This document shows positions 8,265 through 15,843 of a stretch of 64,000 nt of DNA, piece by piece. The DNA is from Antribacter soli. Its GTDB lineage: Bacteria > Actinomycetota > Actinomycetes > Actinomycetales > Cellulomonadaceae. The notes under the pieces were generated by a model. It was given only the letters and a program-made list of their open reading frames with translations, did not search any database and was not told the origin of the DNA. Made by a program: the position numbers and the translations under genes. Position 1 is the first letter of the stretch, and each line of letters begins with the position of its first letter. The DNA is taken from positions 124,001-188,000 of the forward strand of contig NZ_JAKGSG010000005.1 of assembly GCF_021568775.1 (NCBI RefSeq). Reading direction: 5' to 3'.

Positions 8265-8857
8265 CCGCCGCGTGGGAGCACGACGTCACCACCCTGGTCT
8301 CCGAGCGGGGCCGAGCACTGGTGGGTTACGCCTACGTCCTGTGCGGTGATCTCCGTGAGGCCGAGGACCTGGTGCAGGAAGCAGTCGTCCGCATCTTCTC
8401 CCGGCTGCGCAAGCCACCAGCGATCCCCGCGCCGACTATGGCGGGTGTCGAGATCCAGGTCGTTCCGGCCCAGGACCGGCCCCTCACGTACACCGAGGCG
8501 TACGTCCGGCGCACGGTGCTCAATCTCTACCTGGACGACTATCGGCGCCGCCGCAAGTGGTTCGAGCTCAAGCCCCTCGTCGCGTCGGCGGACAGCGAAC
8601 GGTCCCCGGAATCCGGCGCGGCCGTCCGGGCCGACGTCGCCCACGCGCTGACCCGCCTGTCCCGGCGCCAGCGGGTGTGCATCACCCTGCGCTACTTCGA
8701 CGACCTCACGGTCCCGCAGATCGCCGAGGTCCTGGGCGCCGCACCCGGCACCGTCAAGCGCCACCTCCATGACGCGCTCGAACAGCTCCGGGGCGTGCTC
8801 GACCCCGGACAGTCTGGCGCCTACGCGCGCATCTTCCCCGAGGGAGGCCCTCGATGA
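8261..8857 (+). CDS. SigE-family ECF RNA polymerase sigma factor (module 1)
   Basis: A 198-residue protein with sigma region 2 at about residues 15-50 (RGRALVGYAY, then AEDLVQEAVVRIF) and region 4 at about 125-185 (QRVCITLRYFDDL, then AEVLGAAPGTVKRHL). It directs RNA polymerase core to ECF promoters. Its stop overlaps the start of the membrane-protein gene at 8854 (ATGA), the usual arrangement for a sigma factor and its membrane-bound controller. It is paralogous to the sigma genes at 12762 and 14954, and the same promoter motif lies upstream of all three. Confidence 0.92.
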   Translation: MTAAWEHDVTTLVSERGRALVGYAYVLCGDLREAEDLVQEAVVRIFSRLRKPPAIPAPTMAGVEIQVVPAQDRPLTYTEAYVRRTVLNLYLDDYRRRRKWFELKPLVASADSERSPESGAAVRADVAHALTRLSRRQRVCITLRYFDDLTVPQIAEVLGAAPGTVKRHLHDALEQLRGVLDPGQSGAYARIFPEGGPR

Positions 8858-10332
8858 TGAACGAACGCCCCGAAGACACCTGGTCCGACCCTGCGGGCGT
8901 CGACCTCCTTGCCGAGACCCTCCGCGGCATGTCCCGGGCCCCGCGCCCCGGATCGCCGACGGGACCGGAGGCCCTGCTGCCGATGATCCACCGGCGCATC
9001 CGGACGCGACGCGCGGCGAAGAAAGCCGCGCTGGGAACGGGCAGCCTCATGGTCGCGACCCTCGTGGCGGTCGCGGTGGTCAGCACGCCCTGGGACCGGC
9101 CGGACCCGCTCCCCGGCGTCTCACCCACCGCTGTGCCCAGCCCGTCCGCCCCGAGCACCACCCCCACGCCGAGCCCGACGCCCACGCCCTCGTCCTCGAC
9201 GGCGCCTTCGGGCAACGCGATGACGGACGCGGTCTTCCTCGACGGTCTCAACCCGGGGGAATGGGGCTCGAACTTCGACGTCACCTGCGGTATGCCCATC
9301 GACGACCTCGTCGCGCAGTCGTCCTCGGCCGGCATCCGGATGGAGGTCACCGGGCCCGCAGGGCAGTACGACGACGCGGTGGAGGTCCCGGTCCGGATCA
9401 CCGAGACGGCCGGCCGGTCCGGGGAGTACTCGAGCGGCTACCCACTGCTCGTGTGGGTGCAGGACGGCCGCGTCGTGGACCTCGGTTTCGGCTGGCACGA
9501 GGGCGGAGCGTGGTTTTACGGACCCGACGGCGACGGCAGGAATGGCTTGCGTGACAGCGATGGCGACGGTAACACCGACGGTCCGCACATCACCACCCTT
9601 GGCGCGGGAGAGGCCGTCGAGGTTGTCGCGTCGGCGGGCTTCGAGACGTCGTGCGGCGACTACACGATCGTCGGGACCGGCAACGCGTTCGAACATGCAC
9701 TGACACCTCGGGTCGGCGGAACGTACGAGGTCCGCGCAGTCACCTGGTTCCAGCGCAACGACGAGCCGGCGGCCCAGCTGGTCCTCAGCGACCCGCTCTC
9801 CGTGACGGTGCCGGACCAGGCCGCCGATCCGGCGCCCTTCGCGCCCGGTCACAACCCGGAATTCCTCCCGCTCGCCGATGCGGGGATCGTGTGCGGCTCC
9901 CCCGCGGCCGACCTGCCCTCGAGCAAACCGGACCTCGAGCTCACGATCACGGGCGATCCATTCCTCGAGCGCCCCTTCCTCAGGGTCCCGGTCGAGCTCG
10001 CCGGGATCGAAGGCGGATCGGGCCAGTGGTCGGACCCGACCATCGTGTGGCTGCAGGACGGCGTTGTCGTCGACGTGGGGTCGGGGTCGCCCGCGCAGCC
10101 GGGCTCATCGGAGCCCGCGACGCTCGAACCGGGCGACCGCGTGGAGACCACGGCGACGGGCAGCGTGGTCACCACCTGCGCGCCGACGACCATCTACCCC
10201 TTCTACCGCACCTACCGGCCGGCAGGCACCTACCAGATGGTCGCGGTGCTGCCGCTGCGCGGCGCGGACGAGGGGCGGTTCGTGGTGAGCGAGCCCGTCA
10301 CTGTCACGATCGGCGAGCACGGCCAGCCGTGA
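8854..10332 (+). CDS. Single-span membrane protein with duplicated extracellular domain (sigma partner, module 1)
   Basis: A 492-residue protein. Residues 1-55 are cytoplasmic and basic, and about 58-78 form one membrane span (LMVATLVAVAVVS). A Pro/Ser/Thr stalk follows (PSPSAPSTTPTPSP), then two related domains. Each has an N-terminal Cys (TCGMPIDDL; VCGSPAADL), a strand LVWVQDGRVVDLG or IVWLQDGVVVDVG, a second Cys, and a terminal GTYEVRAV or GTYQMVAV strand. Position and topology suggest an anti-sigma-like regulator sensing an outside signal, but no ZAS anti-sigma zinc motif is visible. The module-3 partner has the same duplication. Confidence 0.75.
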   Translation: MMNERPEDTWSDPAGVDLLAETLRGMSRAPRPGSPTGPEALLPMIHRRIRTRRAAKKAALGTGSLMVATLVAVAVVSTPWDRPDPLPGVSPTAVPSPSAPSTTPTPSPTPTPSSSTAPSGNAMTDAVFLDGLNPGEWGSNFDVTCGMPIDDLVAQSSSAGIRMEVTGPAGQYDDAVEVPVRITETAGRSGEYSSGYPLLVWVQDGRVVDLGFGWHEGGAWFYGPDGDGRNGLRDSDGDGNTDGPHITTLGAGEAVEVVASAGFETSCGDYTIVGTGNAFEHALTPRVGGTYEVRAVTWFQRNDEPAAQLVLSDPLSVTVPDQAADPAPFAPGHNPEFLPLADAGIVCGSPAADLPSSKPDLELTITGDPFLERPFLRVPVELAGIEGGSGQWSDPTIVWLQDGVVVDVGSGSPAQPGSSEPATLEPGDRVETTATGSVVTTCAPTTIYPFYRTYRPAGTYQMVAVLPLRGADEGRFVVSEPVTVTIGEHGQP

Positions 10333-10342
10333 CACCCCGGGA

Positions 10343-10480
10343 GGGGGGGGGGGGGGGGGCCCCCCCGCCCCCCCCCCCGCCCCCCCCGGGGGGGGGGGCG
10401 GCGCCCCCCCCCGCGCCCCCCCCCCCCGCCGCCCCGGCCCCCCCCCCCCCCCCCCGCGCCCCCCCCCCCCCCCCCCCCCC
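10343..10480. repeat. 138-base pure G/C homopolymer tract
   Basis: A run of 17 G is followed by blocks of C interrupted by single or short G stretches. There is not one A or T from 10343 to 10480. It sits exactly between the converging stops of the module-1 partner and the M18 aminopeptidase. It has no codon structure and resembles poly-G read artefacts or a gap filled across a strong terminator hairpin more than real sequence. Confidence 0.85.
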
Positions 10481-10487
10481 TCCCCGC

Positions 10488-11858
10488 TCAGCCCTCGAGG
10501 ACGGCGCGCATCGCCCGCGACAGGTACCAGGGGTCCACCACAGCGGTGAGCTCGCGCGCCGAGTGCATCGACAGGATCGCCGCACCCACGTCGACCGTGC
10601 GGACGCCGAGCCGCGTCGCGGTGATCGGGCCGATCGTCGACCCGCAGGGGATCGCGTTGTTCGACACGAACTCCTGGCTCGGCACGCCCGCACGCTCGCA
10701 CGCCGTGTTCCAGCGCGCCGCCCCGTGCGCGTCCGTCGCGTAGCGCTGGTTGGCGTTGATCTTGAGGATCGGTCCCCCGCCGGCGACCGGACGGTTCGCG
10801 GGGTCGTGGCGCTCGGGGTAGTTCGGGTGGACCGCGTGCCCGACGTCGGACGACACGTGGAAGGACGCCGCCAGCGCGCGGCGCCGCTCCTCCGGACCCG
10901 CGCCGAGCCCTGCCTGCACCCGCGCGAGGACGTCCTCAAGGAACGGCCCGGCCGCTCCCGACCGGGACGCGCTGCCGATCTCCTCGTGGTCGAAGGCCGC
11001 CAGCATCGCGACGGCGCCCGACACCGGTCGCTCGCCCTCGTCCGCGTCCTCGCCCTCCGCGTGCGCCAGCAGGGCGGTCAGGCCCGCGTGCACCGACAGC
11101 AGGTTGTCGAGGCGGCCGGAGGCGAACAGGGCCTGGCCGGCGCCGAAGGTGCGGCCGGGCTGGGTGTCGGCGAGGACGACGTCGTACCCCGCGACGTCTG
11201 CCGGGTCGAGACCCGCCTCCGCCGCCAGCGCGCCGAGGACGTCGGCGTCCTCCGGGGAGCCGAGGCCCCACACCGGCTGGGTATGGCGCTGCTTGTCGAG
11301 GGCCAGGCCGTCGTTGACGTTGCGGTCCAGGTGGACCGCGAGCTGCGGGATGCGCAGCAGGGGTCCGGTGCGGACAAGGTGCTCCGAACCGTCCCGCGCG
11401 ACGAGGCGGCCGGCAAGCTCGAGCTCTCGGTCGAGCCACGAGTTGAGCAGCGGACCGCCGTACACCTCGACGCCCACCTGCCACCAGCCGGCGCTGCCCG
11501 TGGTCGGCCGGGGCTTGAGCTTGAAGCCCGTCGAGTCGGTGTGGGCACCGAGGATCGTGAAGGCGGTCGTGGGGCCGGCGTCGGACGGGACGGCGAACAC
11601 GATCACCGATCCGTCGCGGACCACCACATAGCGGCCGCCCGGCTCGATGCGCCACTCGTCCGTCTCGGTCAGGCAGGCGAAGCCGGCCGCCCCCGCACGC
11701 CGAGCCACCTCCACGGCCGCGTGGTACGACGACGGCGCCGCCGCCACGAAGGCGGCCAGGTCCGCGACGTGGGACCGGGCCCCCTGCGGGACGGTGTCGG
11801 TCGGTCTGCCGGACGGATGTGGCGCGGGGGCGAGCACGTCAGAGGTCACGAGGGCCAT
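10488..11858 (-). CDS. M18-family aspartyl aminopeptidase
   Basis: A 456-residue metallo-aminopeptidase that removes N-terminal acidic residues. Metal-site signatures are present: GAHTDSTGF (His, Asp) near residue 95, FDHEEIGSAS (Glu-Glu) near 290, and a late FVSNNAIPCGSTIGPI. The C-terminus YLSRAMRAVLEG is the family's normal end, so the adjacent G/C tract has not damaged it. GGAGGAG upstream supports the ATG at 11858. It lies between sigma modules 1 and 2; no functional link is evident. Confidence 0.92.
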   Translation of the reverse strand: MALVTSDVLAPAPHPSGRPTDTVPQGARSHVADLAAFVAAAPSSYHAAVEVARRAGAAGFACLTETDEWRIEPGGRYVVVRDGSVIVFAVPSDAGPTTAFTILGAHTDSTGFKLKPRPTTGSAGWWQVGVEVYGGPLLNSWLDRELELAGRLVARDGSEHLVRTGPLLRIPQLAVHLDRNVNDGLALDKQRHTQPVWGLGSPEDADVLGALAAEAGLDPADVAGYDVVLADTQPGRTFGAGQALFASGRLDNLLSVHAGLTALLAHAEGEDADEGERPVSGAVAMLAAFDHEEIGSASRSGAAGPFLEDVLARVQAGLGAGPEERRRALAASFHVSSDVGHAVHPNYPERHDPANRPVAGGGPILKINANQRYATDAHGAARWNTACERAGVPSQEFVSNNAIPCGSTIGPITATRLGVRTVDVGAAILSMHSARELTAVVDPWYLSRAMRAVLEG

Positions 11859-11904
11859 TATCCGTCCGACTCCTCCGGTTCGAGCGTGACCCGACGAGCC
11901 GGCC

Positions 11905-12765
11905 TCAGTCGCCGGCCACGAAGTACTGCCAGGTCCCGTCCTCGGCGATGCCGACGCGGTAGCCGTGGTACTCACCTGACCCGCGCATGGTGTCGGCCAG
12001 CTCCTGCGTGAGGATCCCGGCGTCCACGACCTCCCGCCAGGCCTCGTCGGAGCCGAGGTTCGCCGCGAGCTGCAGCCGCGGCCACACGTACAGCCCCGAT
12101 GCCTCGTCGTACGCGCCCTCGGTGCGGGCGAGCAGCCGGGCAAGCGTCCCGTACGCCTGGTCCTCGTCCTCCGGCAACGCGAACACCTCGTCCGGCGTCT
12201 GGTCCCCGAAGGACAGGTTCGTCGCGCTCTCCGTCGCCGCCGTGTACAAGAGCTGCTCGTCGCATCGCGTGGCGGCGTCGAGCAGGAGCTCCGCTGTCCG
12301 GCGCGCGCCCTCCGGCAGTCCCGAGAAGTCCGCGGCCTCACCGGCCAGGGAAGCGCCCGAGCAGTCGCCCGCCGGCACCTCCGGCGCGGGCGACGCCGGG
12401 TCCGAGGCCGACTCCGTCGGGCTCGAGGTCGTCGTCGGGGCCGGGGTCGTCGGGGCGGACGGCGCCGGCTCCACGACCGTCACCGACGGTGACCCGCCGG
12501 GCACGACCGGCTCCGTCCTGAGCAGGCCTCCGAGCTGAGCAGCGCCGACGGCGAGCACGCCGACCATCGCCAGGGATGCGGCACCGAGTCCACCGACCTT
12601 GGCCGCCCGACGGCGCCGGGCGCGGTCCCGCACCCTGGCGAACGCGGAGGCGTACAGGTGGTCGTCGGGCAGACCGGCGTCCACCCTCTCGGCCGCGTCG
12701 TGCATCGCCCGGGACAGGACGTCGTCCCGGCCCGGCTCGGTCCACTGGTCGCGTGACCGGTTCAT
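11905..12765 (-). CDS. Single-span membrane protein with Pro/Thr stalk (sigma partner, module 2)
   Basis: A 286-residue protein. A basic cytoplasmic N-terminus of about 55 residues is followed by one membrane span at about 58-80 (ASLAMVGVLAVGAAQLGG), a Pro/Ser/Thr stalk (PTTPAPTTTSSPTES), and an extracellular domain of about 150 residues with two Cys (GDCSGASL; TRCDEQLL). Its start overlaps the stop of the module-2 sigma gene (ATGA). The outer domain is different from, and not duplicated like, those of modules 1 and 3. Likely an anti-sigma or signal-sensing partner; no zinc anti-sigma motif is seen. Confidence 0.7.
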   Translation of the reverse strand: MNRSRDQWTEPGRDDVLSRAMHDAAERVDAGLPDDHLYASAFARVRDRARRRRAAKVGGLGAASLAMVGVLAVGAAQLGGLLRTEPVVPGGSPSVTVVEPAPSAPTTPAPTTTSSPTESASDPASPAPEVPAGDCSGASLAGEAADFSGLPEGARRTAELLLDAATRCDEQLLYTAATESATNLSFGDQTPDEVFALPEDEDQAYGTLARLLARTEGAYDEASGLYVWPRLQLAANLGSDEAWREVVDAGILTQELADTMRGSGEYHGYRVGIAEDGTWQYFVAGD

Positions 12766-13316
12766 GGTGCGGTCCTCCCTTCGGACTGGAGCGACTTCTG
12801 CAGGGACGTCGTCGCCTCGGACAGGTACCGCTTGACCGTGCCCTCGGCGATGCCGAGGGTGTCGGCGATCTGCGGCACCGTGAGGTCCTCGTAGTAGCGG
12901 AGCACCGCACAGGCCCGCAGCCGCGGGCCGAGTCGGCCCAGCGCCGCCGTGACGTCCGTCCGGGCCGAGGCGACGCCCTCCGGGGAGGGCGAGGGACCGG
13001 CGTCGGGCAAGAGGTGGCGGATGCCCGCGAACCGCTGCCGCCTGCGGTAACCGTCCAGGTAGAGCGTGAGGATCGCGCGCCGTACGTAGGCCTCCGCGCT
13101 GGTCACGCCCGCCGCCTCGAGGTCGTGGACCACCGCACCGGCGGCCGTGCCGGGGGTTCTGCCGGGGCCGCGCAGGCGCGAGAAGACCTTGACGAGGGCG
13201 TCCTGCACCAGGTCCTCGGCCAGCGCGCGGTCGCCGCAGAGCATGAAGGCGTACCGGACCAGGGCGCGGCCGCGGGTGACCATCAGCTCACCGAGCTCGT
13301 CCTGCCAGGTCGCCAT
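12762..13316 (-). CDS. SigE-family ECF RNA polymerase sigma factor (module 2)
   Basis: A 184-residue protein. Region 2 reads RGRALVRYAFMLCGD then AEDLVQDALVKVF, and region 4 reads LRACAVLRYYEDLTV then ADTLGIAEGTVKRYL. GGGGAGG upstream supports the ATG at 13316. An AACG-N16-CGTC element lies 33 bases upstream. The last codons overlap the module-2 membrane protein. This family recognises ECF promoters and is often auto-activating. Confidence 0.92.
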   Translation of the reverse strand: MATWQDELGELMVTRGRALVRYAFMLCGDRALAEDLVQDALVKVFSRLRGPGRTPGTAAGAVVHDLEAAGVTSAEAYVRRAILTLYLDGYRRRQRFAGIRHLLPDAGPSPSPEGVASARTDVTAALGRLGPRLRACAVLRYYEDLTVPQIADTLGIAEGTVKRYLSEATTSLQKSLQSEGRTAP

Positions 13317-13348
13317 GTTGCACCTCCCCGAACTCCCTTACCCAGCAT

Positions 13349-13373
13349 GACGCTCGGGCCGCGCGGATCGTTG
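13349..13373 (-). promoter_or_regulatory. ECF-type promoter of sigma module 2
   Basis: Read on the minus strand, CAACG starts at 13373 and CGTC ends at 13349, with 16 bases between the AACG and CGTC elements. This is identical in layout to the elements before modules 1 and 3. The predicted start of transcription is about 25 bases before the sigma ATG. Confidence 0.65.
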
Positions 13374-13439
13374 TACCGCCCGACGACGTACGGGGCGCCT
13401 CCCGTACGGAAGGCGCCCCGCGTCGTGGCTCACCGCTTC

Positions 13440-14957
13440 TCACCGTTGGGTGATCGAGCCGTCCTCGTTGACCGTCACACGGACCGGGTCGCTGAACACG
13501 AGGCGCCGGGCCTCGATGTCCTTGCCGCTGTCGTCGTACTCGTGGCTCCGGGACTCCGGGTCGATCTCGGTCACGGCCCGCACGGTGTAGCTGCCCGCCG
13601 GGACCGGGTCGTAAGGAGGCTCGGCGAAGGCTTCCGGCACTGTCGTCCAGCCCCGGCACGGCATCGAGCTGTCCGCCACCGCCAGGCCCTCGGTCGTGCC
13701 CGCAGCAAGGTGCGGCCAGATCCGCGGTTCGCTCCAGTCCTCCTCGGCCAGCCGGCCGTACCCGGCCAGCCGGCCGTCGGGCCGGATGAGCAGCAGCGCG
13801 GGCTCACCCCACGGAACGGTCGAGGCTCCCGCCGACGGCACGAGCCGGACCGGTGCGCTCCACTCGTCGGACGACCCCGTGACCGTGCCGGTGATCTCCA
13901 GCGTGTAATCGGGGTCGGCCTCGACGAACGACGACTGGTGGGCCAGGCAGACGACGTCGGATCCGGAGATCCCGTACCCTGCGACCCAACGCTCTTCCAA
14001 GGGCGGCACCTCGGGGTCGGTCCAGCCCGAACCACCTTCGGGGAACGGTGCGCCAGAACCGCTCTCGAGGGTGACCTCGACCGGATCGCTCACGAGCAGG
14101 CCGTAGCTGCCGTCGTTGTCGAAGTCGTACACCGACACGGCCCGCACCTCGAAGGTCCCGCCGGGTCGTTCGTTCCCATACCGCTCGGTCGGGACGTCGT
14201 CATCCACGATCGTCTCCGGTCTGCACTGGGAGGCGTTGCCCGCGCGCGCCTCGCCGGTCCAGACCTCGTCCTCGGCCAGGGCCGACGCCACCTCGCCCTC
14301 GTACTCGTTCCAGTCGCCTCCGACGTCGACGACGACGCCGTCCTGGATCCACACGAGCGTCGGGTACGCCACCTCCCAGGGGATGTCGGTCCCCGGATCG
14401 ACGGCGATCCGCACGGGCAGCGACCAGCCGCCCCGCTCCGTGTCAGGACGCAGGTCACCGGTACGCTCGAGGTGCAGGACGCTCGAACCCGAGACGAGGT
14501 CGTCGACGGACGCGCCACACGCGACGTTCTCGACGCCCGGGGTGATCCGCCACGCCTCCGGGCGCCAACCGGCCCTGTACGGGATGGAGGCGACGGACCG
14601 GGACGTCGAGGTCGACGGGGACGCCGAGGTCGGCGTCGAGGGCGCCGAGGTCGGGGAGGGCGACGGTGTCGAGACCGTCTCCGCCGGCAGGGGCTCCCGG
14701 TCCAGGTCGGGCAGGGCCCAGCTGAGGCCGCCGGCCACGGCGACCAGGCAGGCGGCGACGCCCACCGCCGTGCCCGTGCTCTTCACGACCCTGCGTCGGC
14801 GGACCCGCCGACGCAGGACCGGCAGGTTCCGCTCCGGCGCGGACGGGGCGTCGGGCGGCGTGGCCGAGCCAACGAGGGCGCCGAAGGTCTCGGCGAGGAT
14901 GTCGCCGTGCGGTGCGCCCACCTCGCCGAGGTCGTCGGACTCGTCGTACTGGTTCAT
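13440..14957 (-). CDS. Single-span membrane protein with duplicated extracellular domain (sigma partner, module 3)
   Basis: A 505-residue protein starting MNQYDESDDLGEVG. One span lies at about residues 60-80 (GVAACLVAVAGGLSWAL), followed by a Ser/Thr/Pro stalk and two related outer domains. Domain A has ACGASVDDL and LVWIQDGVVVDVG; domain B has VVCLAHQSS and a diverged LLLIRPDGRLAGYG. Both end in a GTFEVRAV or GSYTVRAV strand and LVFSDPVRVTV or LLVSDPVEVTL. It is clearly paralogous to the module-1 partner. The ATG overlaps the sigma stop (ATGA). Confidence 0.75.
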   Translation of the reverse strand: MNQYDESDDLGEVGAPHGDILAETFGALVGSATPPDAPSAPERNLPVLRRRVRRRRVVKSTGTAVGVAACLVAVAGGLSWALPDLDREPLPAETVSTPSPSPTSAPSTPTSASPSTSTSRSVASIPYRAGWRPEAWRITPGVENVACGASVDDLVSGSSVLHLERTGDLRPDTERGGWSLPVRIAVDPGTDIPWEVAYPTLVWIQDGVVVDVGGDWNEYEGEVASALAEDEVWTGEARAGNASQCRPETIVDDDVPTERYGNERPGGTFEVRAVSVYDFDNDGSYGLLVSDPVEVTLESGSGAPFPEGGSGWTDPEVPPLEERWVAGYGISGSDVVCLAHQSSFVEADPDYTLEITGTVTGSSDEWSAPVRLVPSAGASTVPWGEPALLLIRPDGRLAGYGRLAEEDWSEPRIWPHLAAGTTEGLAVADSSMPCRGWTTVPEAFAEPPYDPVPAGSYTVRAVTEIDPESRSHEYDDSGKDIEARRLVFSDPVRVTVNEDGSITQR

Positions 14958-15502
14958 CGCAGTTCTCCTTCCGGCTCGAGGACGCCCCGCAGCGCGCCGA
15001 GCGCGTCCGAGAGGTATCGCTTGACGGTGCCCTGGGCACAGCCCATCGCGTCGGCGATCTGCGGCACCGTCAGATCGTCGTAGTAGCGCAGCAGCACGCA
15101 GGCACGCTGCCGGGGGGACAGGCGCCCCAGCGCCGCCGTGATGTCGGCCCGCGCCGTCACCCCGGTCGCCGGTCCTCCCACCCACTCCTGGGTTGCCAGG
15201 ACCGGTTCGTGCTTGTCCCACGTCCGGCGCTTCCGATACCCGTCCACGTACAGGTTGAGCACCGTGCGACGCACGTACGCCCGCGCGCCGCCCTCCTGCG
15301 ACGGCCCCTCGTCCAACGGATGCACCGCCGACGGTGCGGCTGACGCCGGCCGACGGAACCGGGAGTACACCCGGAACAGCGCTTCCTGCACCAGGTCCTC
15401 CGCCTCGCCGACGTCGCCGCACAGCGCGTACGCATAGCCCACCAGCGCTCTGCCGTGCATCTGCACCAACGAGGTCATCTCGTCGTCCCATCGCGCGCTC
15501 AC
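14954..15502 (-). CDS. SigE-family ECF RNA polymerase sigma factor (module 3)
   Basis: A 182-residue protein from the GTG at 15502 (VSARWDDEMTSLVQMHGRALVGY). This start matches the N-termini of the other two sigma factors and has TGGAG upstream; a GTG ten codons earlier lies too close to its own GGAGAGG. Region 2 includes AEDLVQEALFRVYSRF and region 4 QRACVLLRYYDDLTV then ADAMGCAQGTVKRYL. An AACG-N16-CGTC element lies 65 bases upstream. It overlaps its membrane partner by 4 bases. Confidence 0.9.
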   Translation of the reverse strand: MSARWDDEMTSLVQMHGRALVGYAYALCGDVGEAEDLVQEALFRVYSRFRRPASAAPSAVHPLDEGPSQEGGARAYVRRTVLNLYVDGYRKRRTWDKHEPVLATQEWVGGPATGVTARADITAALGRLSPRQRACVLLRYYDDLTVPQIADAMGCAQGTVKRYLSDALGALRGVLEPEGELR

Positions 15503-15566
15503 GACGCTCCACCGGTCCTCATGGACCGCCACCCTCTCCGCCGGTCACCCGGCCTGTCCCACGGCG

Positions 15567-15591
15567 GACGCTCCCGCGCGCCGATCCGTTC
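15567..15591 (-). promoter_or_regulatory. ECF-type promoter of sigma module 3
   Basis: On the minus strand GAACG begins at 15591 and CGTC ends at 15567, with the same 16-base spacer between AACG and CGTC as in modules 1 and 2. The predicted 5' leader to the GTG at 15502 is about 57 bases. Confidence 0.65.
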
Positions 15592-15723
15592 GGCGGGCAG
15601 CATCTCACTCCGCGACTCGACCCGTTTCCTGCCCACTGATCGCTTCCACGAAGTTCGTCCAGGAATGGTTGGGTCTCTGACCCAGACCGGCCGGCTGACC
15701 CTCCTGACGGCGGACCCGGGAGG

Positions 15724-15791
15724 CACGCGCCAGACCGCCCCTGGGCCGCTCAACAACACTGTTGAGCGGCCCAGGGGCGGTCTGGCGCGTT
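15724..15791. terminator. 31-bp perfect inverted repeat after the nitrate operon
   Basis: Arms 15725-15755 and 15760-15790 are perfect complements around a 4-base loop (ACAC). It lies 53 bases past the stop of the UroS-wHTH gene, the last gene of the seven-gene nitrate operon, and upstream of sigma module 3. Terminator function is the simplest reading; the stem is unusually long for that role. Confidence 0.75.
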
Positions 15792-15843
15792 TGCCGCGGG
15801 TCAGGTCAGCGGCGGGTGATGTTGCGAGAGCTGTACCCGCGCT

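Noticed and set aside
10343-10480. Functional G-quadruplex or terminator element
   Set aside because: Too extreme and irregular compared with any other intergenic hairpin here; a sequencing or assembly artefact is more likely until confirmed.
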